Assembly: GCF_019219065.1 (NCBI RefSeq)
Contig: NZ_JAHUWK010000009.1
Span: 62,001 to 126,000, forward strand
Direction: 5' to 3'
DNA length: 64,000 nucleotides
From: Duganella sp. sic0402
Lineage (GTDB): Bacteria; Pseudomonadota; Gammaproteobacteria; Burkholderiales; Burkholderiaceae_D
The number at the start of each line of letters is the position of its first letter. The stretch's first letter is position 1. Below the pieces are notes generated by a model, which saw only the letters and a program-made list of their open reading frames with translations, was not told the origin of the DNA and did not search any database. This document shows positions 57,711-64,000 of this stretch, piece after piece. Made by a program: the position numbers and the translations under genes.

Positions 57711-58177
57711 TTATCGTCCTTTCCTTCTGCGGCCTTGCTATAGATGAACTGATTGATCAGGTCTTCCAGCACGGCAGCCGACTGGGTGCGGGCGATCTTG
57801 TCGCCGGACGCCAGATTGTTGGTGTCGCCGCCGGCTTCAATGCCGACGTACTGTTCGCCCAGCAGGCCGGCGGTCAGAATCTTGGCCGAGCTGTCCTTAG
57901 GGAATTTGTAATTTTCTTCCATATTCAAGGTTACCAGCGCCTGGTAGCTCTTGTCATCAAACTTGATCTCTCCCACACGGCCGACCACCACGCCGGAAGC
58001 CTTGACCGCCGCTTGCGGGCGCAGGCTGCCGATATTGTCGAACTTGGCGGTGATCGCGTAGGACTTGCCGAACGACAGCGAGTTCATGCTGCCGACCTTG
58101 AGCGCCAGGAACATCAGCGCGCATACGCCGATGACAATGAACAGGCCGACCCAGATATCCAGAGATTTGCGTTGCAT
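57707..58177 (-). CDS. mlaD: MlaD (MCE domain) subunit of the lipid transporter
   Basis: MlaD forms the hexameric periplasmic ring of MlaFEDB. The 156 residues have an N-terminal anchor helix (LDIWVGLFIVIGVCALMFLALKVG) and an MCE domain with ITAKFDNIGSLRPQAAVKASGVVVG and the C-terminal helix VLEDLINQFIYSKAAEGKDDK. It lies between mlaE and mlaA. Confidence 0.96.
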   Translation of the reverse strand: MQRKSLDIWVGLFIVIGVCALMFLALKVGSMNSLSFGKSYAITAKFDNIGSLRPQAAVKASGVVVGRVGEIKFDDKSYQALVTLNMEENYKFPKDSSAKILTAGLLGEQYVGIEAGGDTNNLASGDKIARTQSAAVLEDLINQFIYSKAAEGKDDK

Positions 58178-58217
58178 ATTATTCTTCCTCAGTTTCTTAT
58201 CTTGTATTGCTTGCTGA

Positions 58218-59003
58218 TTACTTGCTGAACATCAGCGCCGTCATCATGAAGTCCAGCCACCAGATCGTCAGCGATGAGATCACGACGGTGCGGGTGGTGG
58301 CGCGCGCCACGTCTTCCGGCGTCGGCTGCGCTTCATAGCCCTGGTACAGGGCGATGAAGGTAATCGCGATGCCAAACACCACGCTCTTGATGAAGCCGTT
58401 GTAAATATCGTTCCAGATGTCGACACTGGCCTGCATTTGCGACCAGAACGCGCCGTCATCGACGCCGATCAGCTGCACGCCGACCAGCCAGCCGCCCAGC
58501 ACGCCGACCGCGCTAAACACGGACGCCAGCAGCGGCACCGCCAGCGCGCCGGCCCAGAAGCGCGGCGCCAGCACGCGCTGGATCGGGTTGACCGCCATCA
58601 TTTCCATCGCCGACAGCTGCTCGCCAGCCTTCATCAGGCCGATTTCCGCCGTCAGCGAGGTACCGGCGCGGCCGGCAAACAGCAGCGCGGTGATCACCGG
58701 GCCCAGTTCGCGGGTCAGGCCCAGCGCCACCAGCACGCCCAGCGACTGCTCGGCGCCATATTTATTGAGCGTGGTGTAACCCTGCAGACCCAGCACCATG
58801 CCGACGAACAGGCCGGACAGGGTGATGATGAGCATCGAGTAATTACCGATGAAATGCAGCTGCTCGACCACCAGGCGCGGCCGCTTCAGCAGTCCGGGCG
58901 AAACGCTCAGCAGATTGGCGAAGGCGCGCGCGCCATAGCCTATGCTCTCAATATAGTCGCGCAGCGGCGCGCCCAGATTGGATAACCAGGTTTTAACACT
59001 CAT
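58218..59003 (-). CDS. mlaE: MlaE permease of the lipid transporter
   Basis: MlaE is the inner-membrane permease. The 261 residues contain five helices and the family motif GRAGTSLTAEIGLMKAGEQLSAMEMMAVNP, plus RFWAGALAVPLLASVFSAVGV. The start overlaps the mlaF stop (ATGA, 59000-59003). It is a MlaE/YrbE type protein. Confidence 0.96.
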   Translation of the reverse strand: MSVKTWLSNLGAPLRDYIESIGYGARAFANLLSVSPGLLKRPRLVVEQLHFIGNYSMLIITLSGLFVGMVLGLQGYTTLNKYGAEQSLGVLVALGLTRELGPVITALLFAGRAGTSLTAEIGLMKAGEQLSAMEMMAVNPIQRVLAPRFWAGALAVPLLASVFSAVGVLGGWLVGVQLIGVDDGAFWSQMQASVDIWNDIYNGFIKSVVFGIAITFIALYQGYEAQPTPEDVARATTRTVVISSLTIWWLDFMMTALMFSK

Positions 59004-59815
59004 ACTTGCACTCCCAGGCCCAGATCGTCGGCCAGGGACTTGCCTGGATAATGGAACGGCACCGGACCGTCCGCTTCCGCGTGGACAAACTGCTTTACAT
59101 ACGGGTCGGTCGAGACCAGCATGTCGGCCGGCGTGCCGTGCGCAACGATCTTGCCTTGCGACAGGAAATAAACATAGTCGGCGATGGCAAAGCTCTCCTT
59201 GACGTCGTGCGACACCAGAATCGTGGTCGAGCCCAGCGCCGTATTCAGGTTGCGGATCAGGTTGGCGGTCACGCCCATCGAGATCGGATCGAGGCCGGCG
59301 AACGGCTCGTCATACATAATCAGTTCCGGGTCCAGCGCGATCGAACGCGCCAGCGCCACGCGGCGCGCCATGCCGCCAGAGATTTCACCCGGCTTCAGCT
59401 TGGCGGCATTGCGCAGGCCCACGGCTTGCAGCTTCATCAGCACCAGGTTGCGGATCAGTTCTTCCGGCAGATCGGTATGCTCGCGCAACGGAAAGGCGAC
59501 GTTCTCGAATACGCTCAGATCGGTAAACAAGGCGCCGTGCTGGAACAGCATGCCCATCTTGCGGCGCAGCAGATACAGGCCGGAGGTATTCAGCTTGTGC
59601 ACCACCTGGCCCTGCACCTTGACATGGCCCTTCTGCGGACGCAGCTGGCCGCCGATCAGACGCAGCACCGTGGTCTTGCCGCTGCCCGAGCCGCCCATGA
59701 CCGCGATCACTTTCCCGCGCGGGAAGTCCATATTCAAGCCGGACAGGATCGCCCGCTTGCCATAGGAGAAGTGTAGGTCACGAATTTCGACTAGATTAGG
59801 CACGACTGAACTCAT
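59000..59815 (-). CDS. mlaF: MlaF ATPase of the lipid transporter
   Basis: MlaF drives phospholipid transfer. The 271 residues contain Walker A VMGGSGSGKTTVLRLIGG, signature ISGGMARRVALARSI, Walker B LIMYDEPFAGLDPISMGV and the switch histidine in ILVSHDVKES. The C-terminal tail ends LGLGVQV. The ATG at 59815 is preferred over 59926, whose extra residues are not family-like. This is the first gene of the 17-kb array; the 110 bases upstream hold a possible promoter (CTGACT, 18-base spacer, TATTAT). Confidence 0.94.
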   Translation of the reverse strand: MSSVVPNLVEIRDLHFSYGKRAILSGLNMDFPRGKVIAVMGGSGSGKTTVLRLIGGQLRPQKGHVKVQGQVVHKLNTSGLYLLRRKMGMLFQHGALFTDLSVFENVAFPLREHTDLPEELIRNLVLMKLQAVGLRNAAKLKPGEISGGMARRVALARSIALDPELIMYDEPFAGLDPISMGVTANLIRNLNTALGSTTILVSHDVKESFAIADYVYFLSQGKIVAHGTPADMLVSTDPYVKQFVHAEADGPVPFHYPGKSLADDLGLGVQV

Positions 59816-59968
59816 TTTTTGGAATGCCGTATTGTAGTGCAGAAAGGTCAATCTCTGCTGAAGGGCCCATGAAGAGCCGACAGTGGGTAGCAGATAATAC
59901 AACACTACTGAACCCAAAGTCAGCAATTTACATCAAGCACTAATTGTTACATTCACCGCGCTGCAAAT

Positions 59969-60010
59969 AAAAAAACCGGATACAGTCGGGGATCACCCAT
60001 CCGTATCCGG
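59969..60010 (-). terminator. intrinsic terminator after gltD
   Basis: On the minus strand CCGGATAC and GTATCCGG pair across a long loop that can form a second short stem, followed by seven T. It separates gltBD from the mla array. Confidence 0.85.
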
Positions 60011-60045
60011 CAGGAATCAGGCCGAGCCTGACGCCACGCTTGAGC

Positions 60046-61509
60046 TTAGCGTGGCAACTCGGAACTGCCCATCAGGAACTCATCGACCGCGCGCGCGCAC
60101 TGGCGGCCTTCGCGGATCGCCCATACCACCAGCGATTGGCCACGGCGCATGTCGCCGGCGGCAAATACTTTTTTCACGGAAGTCTGGTAGCAGCCTTCGC
60201 CATCGGTGCTGGCTTTGGCGTTGCCGCGTGCATCTTTATCGACCGAGAAAGCGTCCAGGATATTGGCGACCGGCGACACGAAGCCCATGGCCAGGAATAC
60301 CAGATCGGCCTTCATTTCGAATTCCGAGTTCGGCACTTCGGTCATTTTGCCGTCTTTCCATTCGACGCGGCAGGCCACCAGTTTTTCCAGCTTGCCGCCC
60401 TTGCCTTCCAGGCGCTTGGTGGCAACCGCCCAGTCGCGCTCGCAGCCTTCCTCGTGCGACGAGGAGGTGCGCAGCTTGGTTGGCCAGTAAGGCCAGACCA
60501 GCGGCTTGTTCTCTTGCTCCGGCGGCATCGGCATCAGTTCGAACTGGGTGACCGAAGCGGCGCCGTGGCGATTCGAGGTGCCGACGCAGTCGGAACCGGT
60601 ATCGCCGCCGCCGATGACGATCACATGCTTGCCAGTAGCCTTGATCTGGTCTTTCAGCTTGTCGCCGGCGTTGACCTTGTTTTGCTGCGGCAGGAAGTCC
60701 ATGGCGAAGTGCACGCCTTTCAGCTCGCGGCCCGGTACCGGCAGATCGCGCGGAGCTTCCGCACCGCCGGCCAGCACGACTGCGTCGAAATCTTTTTGCA
60801 GGTCTTCAGGGAAAATGGTTTCCTTGGCCCAGTTGTTGACGTTGGCCGGGAAGTCTTTGCCGATCAGCACGCTGGTGCGGAAGGTCACGCCTTCGGCTTC
60901 CATCTGCTTGACGCGGCGGTCGATGTGCGACTTTTCCATCTTGAAGTCGGGAATGCCGTAGCGCAGCAGGCCACCGACGCGGTCGGATTTTTCAAACACG
61001 GTGACCGCGTGGCCAGCGCGCGCCAGCTGCTGGGCGGCGGCCAGGCCGGCAGGACCCGAGCCGACCACGGCGACTTTCTTGCCGGTCTGCTTGCTTGGCG
61101 GCTGTGGCACGACCCAGCCGTGTTCCCAGCCTTCGTCGATGATCTTGTGTTCGATCGACTTGATGCCGACCGGATCTTCACTGATGCCCAGGGTACAGGC
61201 TGCCTCACACGGCGCCGGGCAGATGCGGCCGGTGAATTCCGGGAAGTTGTTGGTCGAGTGCAGCGTGTCCAGCGCTTCGCGGTAATTGCCGCGATAGACC
61301 AGATCGTTCCAGTCCGGGATGATGTTGTTGACCGGGCAGCCGTTGTTGCAGAACGGGATGCCGCAATCCATGCAGCGCGCGCCCTGGACTTTGGCTTGCT
61401 CGTTAGTCAGCGGAATGACGAATTCCGCGTAGTTTTTCAGGCGCGTCGCTGGCGGCAGATAGCTTTCTTCCTGACGCTGGAATTCCATGAAGCCGGTGAT
61501 TTTACCCAC
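60046..61509 (-). CDS. gltD: glutamate synthase small subunit (NADPH, beta)
   Basis: GltD passes electrons from NADPH through FAD and Fe-S centres to GltB. The 487 residues begin [19 protein letters not shown]. The 4Fe-4S cysteines are in [15 protein letters not shown] and CPAPCEAAC. The FAD motif [19 protein letters not shown] and NADPH motif [13 protein letters not shown] are intact. It lies 33 bases downstream of gltB. Confidence 0.97.
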   Translation of the reverse strand: MGKITGFMEFQRQEESYLPPATRLKNYAEFVIPLTNEQAKVQGARCMDCGIPFCNNGCPVNNIIPDWNDLVYRGNYREALDTLHSTNNFPEFTGRICPAPCEAACTLGISEDPVGIKSIEHKIIDEGWEHGWVVPQPPSKQTGKKVAVVGSGPAGLAAAQQLARAGHAVTVFEKSDRVGGLLRYGIPDFKMEKSHIDRRVKQMEAEGVTFRTSVLIGKDFPANVNNWAKETIFPEDLQKDFDAVVLAGGAEAPRDLPVPGRELKGVHFAMDFLPQQNKVNAGDKLKDQIKATGKHVIVIGGGDTGSDCVGTSNRHGAASVTQFELMPMPPEQENKPLVWPYWPTKLRTSSSHEEGCERDWAVATKRLEGKGGKLEKLVACRVEWKDGKMTEVPNSEFEMKADLVFLAMGFVSPVANILDAFSVDKDARGNAKASTDGEGCYQTSVKKVFAAGDMRRGQSLVVWAIREGRQCARAVDEFLMGSSELPR

Positions 61510-61542
61510 GATATTTTTCCTTCGTAATCTTGTAACGCTGGC

Positions 61543-64000
<2,458 letters not shown>

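Overview
This window is a chromosomal segment of a high-GC betaproteobacterium. The closest fit is Burkholderiales, family Oxalobacteraceae (Duganella/Massilia/Janthinobacterium type). This rests on protein character, on the gene order mlaFEDACB - ABC exporter - ibaG - murA - hisG...hisE - hinT - tatABC, and on the many GGDEF/EAL/HD-GYP proteins. The genus is an inference. I see no rRNA, tRNA, CRISPR array, insertion sequence or prophage.

Layout. (a) 1-10.5 kb: the 5' part of a TonB-dependent receptor gene; a lone cyclic-nucleotide-binding protein overlapping a PerM/AI-2E-type membrane protein; ahpC-ahpF peroxide defence with a probable OxyR-type promoter; a four-part NMT1-PAS-GGDEF-EAL protein; an RCC1-repeat lipoprotein. 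(b) 10.5-18.6 kb: a YgiQ-type radical SAM protein, two small conserved proteins, a tandem pair of secreted M3 metallopeptidases and a TMEM175-type channel. (c) 18.8-32.5 kb: two secreted TonB-C-terminal/Sel1-repeat proteins around an SRPBCC gene, a membrane diguanylate cyclase, a UPF0303 protein, slyX-rep, a second SRPBCC gene, an HD-GYP protein whose HD pair is missing, a dihydrolipoamide-dehydrogenase-like flavoprotein, argP and priA. (d) 32.5-33.2 kb: the only long gene-free stretch. It is AT-rich, with a 36-base direct repeat and at least eight DnaA-box-like 9-mers, four of them perfect. (e) 33.2-42.9 kb: hemE, an S9 peptidase overlapping a large SNF2 helicase gene, a DUF885 protein and a small DUF1640-like protein. 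(f) 42.9-59.8 kb: one minus-strand array of about 17 kb, read mlaF to tatC. It joins outer-membrane lipid transport, an ABC exporter, murA, the histidine pathway with an embedded orphan DNA methyltransferase, hinT and Tat secretion. (g) 60.0-64.0 kb: gltD and the 3' part of gltB.

How the genes work together. The mla, murA and tat genes serve the cell envelope. The his genes lack only hisZ, which a short-form HisG should need. gltBD and his are both nitrogen/amino-acid functions. Several proteins bear on c-di-GMP (NMT1-PAS-GGDEF-EAL, the 7TM-like GGDEF protein, the altered HD-GYP). The most unusual item is the priA-hemE intergenic region, which looks like a DnaA-binding locus: an origin, a titration site or a control region. 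Starts were chosen by ribosome-binding site, family N-terminus or signal peptide, and differ in places from the longest open frame.
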